The notes beneath the pieces were generated by a model. The model worked only from the letters and a program-made list of their open reading frames with translations. It had not been told where the DNA came from and did not search any database. The translations under genes were made by a program, and so were the position numbers. Shown one piece after another: positions 9,281 to 18,068 of a stretch of DNA of 27,864 bases. Source of the DNA: Zelonia costaricensis (lineage: Eukaryota > Euglenozoa > Kinetoplastea > Trypanosomatida > Trypanosomatidae); contig JASAOO010003192.1 in assembly GCA_030849075.1 (NCBI GenBank), forward strand, positions 1 to 27,864. Reading direction: 5' to 3'. Numbering within the stretch: position 1 is the stretch's first letter; every line of letters starts with the position of its first letter.

Positions 9281-10689
9281 AAGGGGGTTGAGCGAGGAAC
9301 GAGGGAGCAACCACTTGAGGGGGGGGGGGCTCCAGCTTCACGGTGTATGACGTGCCAGTTTCCTTTACGGCAGTGCGCAGAGTTCTGAGACACTGCAAGG
9401 AGAGCGAGAGGAAGAGGAGGAGGAGGAGCGACGGCGGTGATGGCGATGTGTGTCTGTGTGTGTAGGACAACTGGTCGTGGCCGCAGCAGGGGGAGGAAGA
9501 TGGCACTTGTGCGCGTACGGCGGACACGGCGAGTGCAGAGAAACGCAAGCAAACAAGGTATCCGAAAGGAAAACAAATGAAGAACGAGTCAGTGAGAAGC
9601 AAGACCGTGAAGTAGGGAGGGGAGAGAAAGGGCTCACGGGAGGAGCGCGGCGATTTCACGGGGAGACACCGCTGCAGCAAGCACACGTGACGCGCAGGAG
9701 GAAGAGAGGGAGAGTGTGGGCGAGAGCGGGGCGTGAATAGCGTTCAAGAGACCTGCCCGTGTGTGGGTGTCGGTGTGAAAGGAGGAGAAGGAGAAAAACA
9801 GATCGGTGCTAATAATGCTCCCCCGCCAAGAGTGCACGGAGGAGGTGCGAGCTGAGGTGTGCTGTGCTCCACGCAAGTGCACCAGCCACTTCAGTTTTTA
9901 CTTTTTTTTTGGCCTGCGCTGGTGGACAGCGGAGGGAGGGCAAGGGTCGGGGAGTAGAACGAATGCGGGGCGACAAACAATTGAGGTGGTGAAGAGAAGC
10001 AGTGACCGTTCAAGGCCACGGCAGTACCTTCTGCGGGTGCAAATACGTGTGCGGTGAGAAATCAGAAGGGGAGGGAAGGGGTGATAGTGGTCGCACGCTC
10101 GCTCGGCGTCGAGAGAGTGAAGTACTAAGGAACTGTTGTCGTCAATTGACGGGCGTTCATGTGTTGGTGGGCGGGGGGTGGCGGGGGTGCGCAGGGTGGT
10201 TCACGTCGGCACAGTGCAAGAGAGCGCGCGGCGTTTGACGGCGATTTTTGCAGAAGCGTGTTGGTGCGGAGAGTTTCAGATTGAGAAGGGGAAAGGGAGA
10301 GTGGCGTGAGGGCATTCACCGCGCAGAGTGGGTTTGGCGCAGGTGGCGTCCAACAGCGCAGCCAGGCCTTGCTGGATGCCCCTGGGCGAGGAGCCGCAGG
10401 AGTGCCTTCATGCTTCGTTGTCCGACAGCCCGAGAGCACCTGCCGCCTTGAAGAAGGCCGTTTGCCGGCTTGGCAGAGGTACAGACAGAGAGAGCAGAGT
10501 CGAAGCTGTGCATATGCGTTGGTTGCTTTCCGGCCCTTGGCGAGTACAGAGAGCCGCCCACTCCACCGGTCAAGGTGAAAAATGGGCACACGAAGAGAAA
10601 CAAGACAAGATGAGGTGTGTACAAGAAGGCAGTGTGAAAGAGGTCGGGAAGCGAAGTGTGGGCGCCTGCCGAGGTCCAGCGAGGGCAGC

Positions 10690-10707
10690 AAAAAAAAAAA
10701 AAAAAAA
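10690..10707. repeat. A18 homopolymer (U18 in the transcript)
   Basis: Eighteen consecutive A on the plus strand, read as U in the minus-strand transcript, about 260 nt past the stop codon of the 842-residue protein. It could act as a polypyrimidine signal or be a simple homopolymer; the sequence does not decide. Confidence 0.9.
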
Positions 10708-10968
10708 CAGGCACTCGGCGCGGCTGCGGTTCGTCGTCAAGTGCTCCGCCAGCGGGTGCGAGATGGGCTGCAACCTTCTGCACGACGGGTACCGACGTCA
10801 CCCCGTGCCGAGCTGCCTCTTGAGATCAGCGCGACGGTCACTCATGGCGCGTCGTGCCCCACGCTGTCCGATGCTCAGACGGACCGTTTTCTGCGGCCGC
10901 CCGTGAGCCCCAACTCCGCACCCCGAGCCCCGCCCCCTCACTTCATCGTTCGCGACACGCAAGACGGC

Positions 10969-13497
10969 TCACCGCTTCTTCTGCGCGCCCTTTGCCGCCC
11001 CCGTCTTGGTCGGTGTCGTTGGCTTCTGCTTTTTGATGGTGACGGGGCGCTGCCGGTCGGGTGACAGGTCGCGGAGCTGGCACGCGAAGTCCTCGTCGCG
11101 CAGCACCTCGATCTTCATGCGCTCCGGCTTCCGGTGCATGGGCTTGCGTGCCGCCTTCTTACCGTTCGTCGTGGGCGCCGGTGGTGGAATGACGTACAAC
11201 TCCTCTGGCTCCTCTGCGATTTGCGGTGCTGCCTCAACAGCTGCCATGTGCTCAGCGGGCTCGGCAGCTGCGGGTGGCGCAGACGGCGAGGTGGGGGAGG
11301 ACGAGGGCGGCGAGGGGGAGGAGATGGACGATGCGGGGCGCATCTCTGCCGACGTGGTCGGGCGCGGTGGCGCCGCCTCGAGCTGAGGAGCCGGCGGGGG
11401 CGTCGTGGTTGACACGCGCGGCTCCGGGGTGGGCACCGTGGCAACGGGCCCCTCCTCCGTTGGCGCGGGTGCCGGCGGTGGAGGGGACGCACGCCGCGTT
11501 GCCTGCACCGGTACGGCAGGTGCCACAGGTGCCGCAGGTGCCGTGGGCGGTGGCGGTGTGCGCGTGCGCTTGGCCGCCTGGACGGGTGCGGGCGCTGCCG
11601 CGGGCGTTGAAGGGGCCGGCAGCGGCTGCGGTGCGGGCGGGCGCTTGGTGGCTTGCACCGCCGCTGGGGGCGTGGACGTCCCGGCTGGCGTGGGCGGCGG
11701 CGTGCGTGACGGTGTGCGCTTTGCCGCCTGCACCGCAGGGGCGGACGCCGACGCAGGAGTTGGCGCTGACTCCGTGGTGGGCACCGACGCAGGGGTGGGC
11801 GTCTCCGCCCGTGTCGCCTCCGCCCGCCCCTGCGACGGGGCGCGCCGCTTCGCCTCGACCGGCTCCGGCGCGGGGGTGGCGGCACCTTCGCGCGAGGGCG
11901 CCGATGTGGCAGACTGCCCCGCGGCCTCGAGCTCACTCTCCGCCTCCTCGCCCGGAGGGGCGTAGCGCCGCGTGCGCACGACAATGGGCGGCTTCGAGCC
12001 CGTGCGCTTTGCGGGTGCTGAGGGGACCTGCTGGGTGCCGTCGGGGTTCATCACCGGGGTCGGGGCGCGCGGCGGCAGGAGGGCCAGCGCGGCGTGCGTA
12101 ACCGGGGCGCAGCACGTCGTGGCCGGCTTTGGCGCCGCTGGGTCCGTCGCGGGTCCGGCAGCGGCGGGCGTCGCCGTGGCGGACGCATCCGGCGGGGGGA
12201 CGGCCGGCACCTTGTACACCTGCTGCCCCGGTGTCTGGCTGCCGTTGGGGCTGCCGGTGGCGGGGGTCGAGCTGGACGTGGCGGTCGACGAGCGACGCCG
12301 GTCGGAAGTGCTTGCCACCGCCTCCCACGTTGGGGGTGGCACACGGCCGTTGCCGCGCGCGGCGTGCATCGACGGCGGGGGCGGGGGCAGCGCCGTGGCA
12401 CTGACACCGTTGCTGCTCATGCCGGGCGGGGCAGCGATGATGGTGGTGCCGCCGTAGTACCGCTTCGGCGCCGCGTGCGTACCGGACTCCGCCAGCGCGC
12501 GCGGATCGCGGTGCGTCTGCGACGGCGGCTGCGGCTTGGGCTGAGCGAGGCGCTGAAGTTGCCTGTCCCGCAGCAGCCGCTCCTCCGGCTCCAGCTGCCG
12601 TGCCGGTGCCGGCGTTGTGGTGGTGCTGCTGCTTTCGCTGGCGTCGTAGGCCGCAGGCGGACGCTTAGGGGCGGCAAGGCGTTCGAACGCGCCGTTGCTG
12701 TGCGCCCGGCGTTGGGGCGGCGGCACTTCCGCGTCGGACGGCGGCGGCGGGGGCGGCTTCCTCGGGGCCGCGAGCTTTTCAAAGAAGGCCTGCTTCGCGG
12801 CGGATATGGTGGCGGGTGGCTGCTTCATGAGGCGCCGCAGCTCTTCGCGAAGCTGCTGCGTCGGTGGGGACGACGAGGTAGCCGAGGCGAAGGTTGGCTC
12901 TGACCGGGTGATGTGTGGCGCGGAGGTGCTGCTGCGGCGCCGCTGCGGCGGCGGTTGCTGCAAGCGCTCCAGCTGCTGCCGCTCAAGCATGCGCTGGCGC
13001 TCCTCTTCCTCTGCAAAGTTCAGGGTTCGGCCGTAGTTGGGCTCCGCTGGCTTGATCACCTCGCCGCGCGCGTCGCGGGGCTGCGCCAGTCGCTCAAGCT
13101 GGCGGTGATCGACAGCGGAGGAGCGTGGGGTGCGCGGGGAGCGCGGCAGCTGGCCGGTGCCGTCGCGAGTGCCACTCTGGCTCGTGCGCCGCGTGTCGGA
13201 GAGGCGCGCTTCGACATGCGAGGGTGTCGTGCTGGGGCGGTGGGCCGAGGCAGGCGACGGGCTGCTCGGGCGCACCTCCATCCACGCCGGGCTTGTGGTA
13301 GCCTCCGCAACGGGTGCCTCACGCCTCGGCGCCACGTGCGTCGTCGGCTGGACGGGGGCAAAGACGGTGGCGTCGTCGTCGTCAAGGGGCAGGTGCGCGA
13401 TGGGGCGGGCATCGTGGAACGGTGCGTCCTCCTCGTCCTCGACGGCGAGGGAGACGGCGGCCTGCTGCGAGGCCAGCTGAGACCGCGACTGAAACAT
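10969..13497 (-). CDS. Pro/Ala-rich repeat protein with L-E-R-L-A-x-P (THEG-like) motifs; unknown function
   Basis: An 842-residue protein that I do not recognise by name; it appears largely disordered. An acidic N-terminal part (19-45) is followed by related short motifs L-E-R-L-A-Q-P-R (134-141), L-E-R-L-Q-Q-P-P (176-183), F-E-K-L-A-A-P-R-K (239-247), F-E-R-L-A-A-P-K-R (271-279) and L-Q-R-L-A-Q-P-K-P (314-322), with a weaker L-R-R-L-M-K-Q-P-P (220-228). Residues 589-688 hold four 25-residue units, each starting V-Q-A-[AT]-[KR]-R. The last 65 residues are strongly basic. There is no signal peptide, membrane segment or catalytic motif. Motif style and base-rich tail suggest a cytoskeletal or axonemal binding protein, which is inference. 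The ATG at 13497 is the first after a good splice acceptor. High GC explains the long open frames seen in the other five frames. Confidence 0.85.
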   Translation of the reverse strand: MFQSRSQLASQQAAVSLAVEDEEDAPFHDARPIAHLPLDDDDATVFAPVQPTTHVAPRREAPVAEATTSPAWMEVRPSSPSPASAHRPSTTPSHVEARLSDTRRTSQSGTRDGTGQLPRSPRTPRSSAVDHRQLERLAQPRDARGEVIKPAEPNYGRTLNFAEEEERQRMLERQQLERLQQPPPQRRRSSTSAPHITRSEPTFASATSSSPPTQQLREELRRLMKQPPATISAAKQAFFEKLAAPRKPPPPPPSDAEVPPPQRRAHSNGAFERLAAPKRPPAAYDASESSSTTTTPAPARQLEPEERLLRDRQLQRLAQPKPQPPSQTHRDPRALAESGTHAAPKRYYGGTTIIAAPPGMSSNGVSATALPPPPPSMHAARGNGRVPPPTWEAVASTSDRRRSSTATSSSTPATGSPNGSQTPGQQVYKVPAVPPPDASATATPAAAGPATDPAAPKPATTCCAPVTHAALALLPPRAPTPVMNPDGTQQVPSAPAKRTGSKPPIVVRTRRYAPPGEEAESELEAAGQSATSAPSREGAATPAPEPVEAKRRAPSQGRAEATRAETPTPASVPTTESAPTPASASAPAVQAAKRTPSRTPPPTPAGTSTPPAAVQATKRPPAPQPLPAPSTPAAAPAPVQAAKRTRTPPPPTAPAAPVAPAVPVQATRRASPPPPAPAPTEEGPVATVPTPEPRVSTTTPPPAPQLEAAPPRPTTSAEMRPASSISSPSPPSSSPTSPSAPPAAAEPAEHMAAVEAAPQIAEEPEELYVIPPPAPTTNGKKAARKPMHRKPERMKIEVLRDEDFACQLRDLSPDRQRPVTIKKQKPTTPTKTGAAKGAQKKR
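11434..11733 (-). repeat. Four in-frame 75-bp (25-residue) tandem units
   Basis: Inside the 842-residue protein, V-Q-A-x-[KR]-R occurs at residues 589, 614, 639 and 664, exactly 25 residues apart. Each unit is a basic hexad followed by a Pro/Ala/Thr-rich spacer. Only the hexad is well conserved, so the array looks old but kept in length. Confidence 0.85.
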
Positions 13498-13517
13498 CGA
13501 CGCAGATATCTCGTGTA

Positions 13518-13537
13518 TGTGTGTGTGTGTGTGTGTT
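13518..13537. repeat. (TG)n microsatellite in the predicted 5' UTR
   Basis: Ten TG units on the plus strand, 20 nt before the ATG of the 842-residue protein. If the acceptor at 13581-13580 is used, the transcript carries this as a CA repeat within its 5' UTR of about 82 nt. Confidence 0.9.
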
Positions 13538-13579
13538 TACAGAGGAGGAAGCTTGCGTAAACTGTCCGCTGAGCCACTG

Positions 13580-13634
13580 CTGAAGAGGAAGACAGAGGAG
13601 AGAGTCCCGTGTGGAGGAAAAGAAGGGAAAAGGT
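13580..13634 (-). promoter_or_regulatory. Predicted SL trans-splice acceptor for the 842-residue protein
   Basis: The minus strand carries CCTTTTCCCTTCTTTTCCTC, a short break, then CTCTCTCCTCTG and TCTTCCTCTTCAG, with AG at 13581-13580. The next ATG is the annotated start at 13497. Confidence 0.65.
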
Positions 13635-14819
13635 CGTGATGCGCGATGAGCGACGGAGATGCAATGATGGTGGCTGAGAGGGAGGGGGAGTGTGCGTCCC
13701 CTCGTGCGCCGTATGGCGTTGAGAACGGCCTGCCCCTACGATGTCCAAGGCGTTCTAAAGCCGAAGACACAGGCAGGTGTGAGTGCCTTGACGTGGCGAG
13801 CTCCACACAGCCGCAGCAGCAGCAGCAACGATGGCGACGAAACAGATCGAGACTTGTGACGCGCAAGGCACACACACACACGTACACACAGAGAGCGAAA
13901 GCGGGAGTAGCGACGCAAAACACGCGCCAGGCGGTACAGGGAGTGGGGGAAAACTGAAGCGAAGACAGAGGAGCTCGGACGAGAGTGGCTCGCGTTACCG
14001 AGGGAGATGGGGGGGAACAATGAGGAGAAGCGGTCGACTGCGCGTAATGGCGTGGTCGCTTCCAGCTTGACGGATAACAGTCGAGGAGGCTGCAGACGCG
14101 ACGGATCGCCGATACCGACGGAAAACACGAAAAGCGACGAGCACGAGTCTTCTCTACTTCTAAATGGCAGGCGGGGCGTCAAGCAATGACCTACGCGAAC
14201 GGCGGTAATGGGATGCCGTGCACGGTCGGTGAGGAGACAGGGAGCGGGGGGGCGGCGAACAAGGGCTAGAGAAGGTGGTGGGGAGCGTGGCCCTGCGAGC
14301 CCGACGAAGAGACAGTCGCGTATGAGTGTGTGCATGTGTGCGTGTGTGTGTCGAGGTAGAACGGGGGGAAGTGCCAGGAAGGAGGTTCACAAATAAGGGA
14401 GAGGGAGAGGCGAGAGCTGTTCCTTCAAGATTGCGGCAGGTGTTATGGCGCACACGCGTGAGAGAATGCAACCAGCCACGCCGAAAGGCACCTCGCGAAG
14501 CCGCAAAGGTGTCTTTCTTTTTTTTTTTTGCGCAATGGAAGCAAACACCCATGCGGGGGTACCTCGAGGTGCGCCAGTAGTCATCCATCGACTTTTTTGG
14601 TTTCCTTGTTACGCGATCGACGTTTGATCGTCACTTTTGTAGTCTAGAGCTGAACCAAGAGTGTGTGTATGTGTGTGTGCATGCCGCTTTGGTAGGTTTG
14701 AAGTACGGCAGAAGTCAAGCGCTTCTAGTTTGTGAGCAGACGTAAACACAAAAGGATGCCCCGAGGGGGGCTGCGAGCTCCACCCTCGAGGGCTAGCCCA
14801 GCGCACCCGCTCGAAGGGC

Positions 14820-16808
14820 TCACCCCGCCGCCTGTCCCGAAGTGTCCAAAGTGGAGGTGCCCCACAGCTGGGCAATCGAGTGCTGCTGCGACGCGGACAC
14901 CGGCGGCCGTAAGCTGCGAATCGGTGATGGGGACCGCTCCGGCGTCAACCCGCCTGGCACACGTCCCCGCTGGTGCGGTGGCGGCGCTGACGGGGCGGCG
15001 CAGCCAGCGCCGCCGTGCTCAAGTGCGGCCTGCACCTCCTGCCGCCGCTCGCGTGCCTGACGCTGACGCGCAAGGTACTCGGCGACGCCCCACGGGGTGC
15101 CGTCGCCGCCGTAGACGCTGCGGTCCTGGGGTGCGGACGGGCCCGGCCCGCCACCGCGCACCTGCGACGCACTTGCCGCTGCCTCTGCCGCGGCTGCCCG
15201 CTCCGCCTGCCACTGGCGCATCGTCTCAAGGTGACGCTCGCGCTGCTCTTGCCAGGCCTCGTTGCGCTGCGCCACCGCCGCAGGGCCCTGCGTGCCTGCT
15301 GCGCTGCTGGGCGCCGCCTCAGCAAGGACCGCAGAGCGGGGGTTGACTTGGGGGCTGAAGGTGCACTCGCGCTGCTCCAGCGCCGTCTGCTCGCGGCGCA
15401 ATGCCTGCAGCCGGGCGTGCCGGCGGCGCTCGTAGGCGTCGAGGGAGGCCGCGAGGGCGCGGGGCAGCGCGGACGGGGCGGAAGACGAAGACGGGGACGC
15501 GGCAGTCGCCGCAGCGCCGTAGCGCTGGGCCGAGGGCGTGCGGAGGGGCCCGCGTGGCGTGCCGCCGTGCGGCGGAGTAGTGGCCGACATCGACGTCGAC
15601 AGCCGCGTCGAGTCGACCGGGTCGGCGTAGGAGGCGAGCGAGTGCACCGCGGCCGGCTTGCACAGCCGCTCCATCGCCGTCTCCGGCAGCCGCTGCGCAA
15701 TAGCGGCGCTGACCGGGTCGATGGCGGGCTGGAACGCGTCACGCGGCGTCGGCGGCGAACGTGTGGCGTTGGGGCCGTCGGCACGGTCGTACCGAGGCAC
15801 GGAGGCGGCGGCGAGTGCCGTTACGGAGGGCTGAAAGGGCGTGTGCGCCTCTCGCCATTCCACCTCGCGCTGCAGGCGGCGGATGGCCGACTCGTAGCTC
15901 TCGGCGTGCAGGCGGTCGCCCACGCTGCCGCTGCGGTGCAGGCCTGCGGCGTGGCGGGTGATGGAGGGGCCCGCCCGTGCCAGCGCCTCCCGCTCCGCCT
16001 CCGCGGCCTGCCACTGCGCCAGCCGCCGCCGGTGCTCACCGACGAGAAGCGCGTCTGGCGCCGGCACCCCCTCCAGCCCGTCGCGCGTCTTCCTCTGCGC
16101 GGCGAGCCGGGCTGAGTGCGGGTTGATGGAAGGCACGTCCTGCAACTCCGCCAGCGCTTCCGCCTCGGCGCTTTGGCGGATCTGCGCGAGCTCGGCCAGC
16201 CGCAGCGCCCGCCACGCAGCGCGGTCCGGCGCCGGCTCCATGTAGCGAGCCTTGGAAGCCTGTGCGTGGGTGGAGATGTGCGGGTGAAACGGGGCGACGG
16301 CGGCAAGCTCCTCGGCGGCGCGAACCGCCCGCACCTGGGCCGCCTTCTCCTCCTGCGCCTGCTTGTCCCTCGCGCGCTGCAGCAGCCGGTCCTCGATGCG
16401 CTGCCCCTCGGGTGGGAGGCGCTTTGCAGGGCGCGGGGCCGCGACAGGGACAGGGGCGGACGTGACCTCGATGCGCGGGGCGGGCCGCACCTCGCGCAGC
16501 TCCCGCTCGATTGCCTCCTGGCGCAGGCGCTCGCGGTGCTCTTGCAGGAGGCGGCCCTTCTCCAACAGCGCCTCGTGGATGGGCAGCGGTCGCGACGGTG
16601 ACGCCGCACGTGTGGTGCCGCCGCCCTTCTTCGCCGCGGTCGGGTCGTCTGTCACCCGGTGCCTCTGCGAGGCGGTCGTGGTGTCGTGCTGCAGGCACTG
16701 CGGCAGCGGGGCGGAGAGCAGCGCGTTGATGCGCTCCTGGAACAGGCGGCGTGAGGAGAGGGGTGCCGAGTCGGCGGTGGTCGACAGCGCCGCAGAGACG
16801 GACGTCAT
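14820..16808 (-). CDS. Arg/Glu-rich helical protein with repeated F-x-P-x-[IV] motifs; probable cytoskeletal protein
   Basis: A 662-residue protein with no catalytic motif. Charged helical stretches (about 78-107, 136-168, 197-224, 258-279, 303-322, 458-482, 514-548, 575-598) alternate with short conserved loops: F-H-P-H-I-S (174-179), V-P-S-I-N-P-H-S (225-232), G-P-S-I-T-R-H (280-286), F-Q-P-S-V-T (325-330), F-Q-P-A-I-D-P-V-S (359-367) and T-F-S-P-Q-V-N-P-R-S (483-492). Helix then F-x-P-x-[IV]-N-x-x-S is a pattern I associate with protist flagellar and cytoskeletal coiled-coil proteins. Residues 378-386 (A-M-E-R-L-C-K-P-A) resemble the L-E-R-L-A-x-P motif of the next gene. The C-terminal 60 residues are Ser/Pro-rich. 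The start at 16808 is the first ATG after a weaker candidate acceptor at 16940-16939. Function is unknown; a flagellum or basal-body role is a guess. Confidence 0.87.
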   Translation of the reverse strand: MTSVSAALSTTADSAPLSSRRLFQERINALLSAPLPQCLQHDTTTASQRHRVTDDPTAAKKGGGTTRAASPSRPLPIHEALLEKGRLLQEHRERLRQEAIERELREVRPAPRIEVTSAPVPVAAPRPAKRLPPEGQRIEDRLLQRARDKQAQEEKAAQVRAVRAAEELAAVAPFHPHISTHAQASKARYMEPAPDRAAWRALRLAELAQIRQSAEAEALAELQDVPSINPHSARLAAQRKTRDGLEGVPAPDALLVGEHRRRLAQWQAAEAEREALARAGPSITRHAAGLHRSGSVGDRLHAESYESAIRRLQREVEWREAHTPFQPSVTALAAASVPRYDRADGPNATRSPPTPRDAFQPAIDPVSAAIAQRLPETAMERLCKPAAVHSLASYADPVDSTRLSTSMSATTPPHGGTPRGPLRTPSAQRYGAAATAASPSSSSAPSALPRALAASLDAYERRRHARLQALRREQTALEQRECTFSPQVNPRSAVLAEAAPSSAAGTQGPAAVAQRNEAWQEQRERHLETMRQWQAERAAAAEAAASASQVRGGGPGPSAPQDRSVYGGDGTPWGVAEYLARQRQARERRQEVQAALEHGGAGCAAPSAPPPHQRGRVPGGLTPERSPSPIRSLRPPVSASQQHSIAQLWGTSTLDTSGQAAG

Positions 16809-18068
16809 GGAGTCGTTGGTTGGTCAAGGCAAGCCAGTCGGGAAGAGGGGAGGGGGTGCGCCGGTGGGGAGGCGGGGGTATTGTGGGCGCAGTAGGCGTT
16901 GTGCAGCACGGCCCCGCTTTACCGTAGTCTCGTTTGTGCTGCGCAAGATGGATGTGTGAAGCACGCAGAAGGGGATGGGCACCCGGTGATACAACCAGAG
17001 AAGCGAGCGGAGGAGTCAAGCAGAGGAAGGAGTAGCTGGACGTGATGTAACCCACGCAGGTACGCGAGGCGCCATGTCGAGGCTGCCGTCGCGCAGCAAT
17101 GCACGCTGACACGGCGAAGAAAACACTATACGCCTTGTTCGCTTTGAGCGGAGAGCACGCGAGGAGCGGCGTGCGTGGCGGGCACGTGCGCGAGTCCACT
17201 TGTCACTCATGACACGCACCCTGTGCGTCGGTTCACGGGACAGCCAACGCAAAGCGAAGCTCGTGCAGACACACACACACGCGCAAAAGAACAACAACGC
17301 GCATACATCTTCGAATGGCGAGCACAGTGGCTTTTCTCGTTTCCGTGCCGGGAGCTTTTCTCTTCTTTCCTTTTTCTCTTTGCGAAAAGGATGAGGGAGA
17401 GGGGGTAATGTACGTACGTGAGGCATACGCCTGCTGATGTCTGGGGCGCGCTTCACTCTCCCAGCTGCGTTGGGGTCATCGCCGTCCGGCCCCTCCCTGG
17501 ACGGGACACCGCTGGATAGGAGGGCTGGTCGCGCCGACAGACGCGTGCAGCAGCCCCCGTCCTGGCCGAGAAGAGAAACACAACCGCAGAAGTCGCCCTC
17601 CTGTCGCTCGCAGCGAGAAGGGGAGGGGCGTCTTGCTTGCGTGGGTAAGAGGGGGAAAAGTGGGCGGCAGAACAGCAGTACAGTAATAGGAGGGGTAAGG
17701 GCACCCCCTCCCGCCTTCTGTGCGCACGGCGTGAGCCCCACGTGGCAGCGGCGCCGCTGTGCCGGGCGTCGCGAGAAAGGGGAGCGGGGAAGCGAGCGCA
17801 CCGAGGCGGGAGCGTGAGAAGGGGAGGGGAACAAAGCGCTTATGGGGGGGGGGTCAACAGGGGGAGAGACGCGGCTGCGAAGGCGAAACGGCGGGCCACA
17901 CCGCGCACTCCCTCGTACAGTCGCGTCACGTTCGGCGCGTTACACGCGGGGGCGATCATGCAAACACGAACAGCGAGTGGAGGAAGCCGCAACGACTCCC
18001 CTCATTGGAAAGGACTGGTGACAAGGCCGCAAAAAAGGCGGTGCGAAGCTAGACCGAAGAGTGGCTAC
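16809..18068. other. Intergenic region between acyltransferase and 662-residue protein
   Basis: A 1.26-kb gap presumed to be acyltransferase 3' UTR plus the 5' region of the 662-residue gene. The 264 nt before the downstream start lack minus-strand ATGs. The stretch 17430-17800 is GC-rich and more balanced, but no frame has a recognisable domain. Confidence 0.65.
16939..16995 (-). promoter_or_regulatory. Possible SL trans-splice acceptor for the 662-residue protein
   Basis: The minus strand shows an interrupted pyrimidine tract ending in CATCCATCTTGCGCAG (AG at 16940-16939), giving a 5' UTR of about 130 nt. A better pyrimidine tract lies closer to the ATG (about 16837-16857), but no AG follows it before the start codon; the first AG after it is inside the coding sequence. 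Confidence 0.4.

Larger units (their letters stand above)
9215..10968. other. Intergenic region between the 842-residue repeat protein and the phosphodiesterase
   Basis: A 1.75-kb gap without a supported gene. The right part (about 10160-10968) is presumably 3' UTR of the repeat protein gene and contains minus-strand ATGs at ordinary spacing. The left 943 nt (9215-10157), nearest the phosphodiesterase start, contain no minus-strand ATG at all. An 18-A run lies at 10690-10707. Confidence 0.7.
13498..14819. other. Intergenic region between the two repeat-protein genes
   Basis: A 1.3-kb gap with no supported gene. The 835 nt next to the downstream start (13498-14332) have no minus-strand ATG, while many ATGs occur on the plus strand. 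The part near 14590-14750 is less GC-rich and is probably 3' UTR of the 662-residue protein gene. It contains a T run on the plus strand around 14517-14529. Confidence 0.7.

Noticed and set aside
9215..9310. N-terminal extension of the phosphodiesterase to position 9310
   Set aside because: The upstream codon is TTG, not ATG, and the extension crosses the predicted splice acceptor, whereas the ATG at 9214 gives a perfect myristoylation consensus.
11226..12101. Long plus-strand frames (up to about 290 codons) opposite the Pro/Ala-rich protein
   Set aside because: These are low-complexity Gly/Ala/Arg shadows of a GC-rich repetitive gene and have no splice acceptor on the plus strand in front of them.
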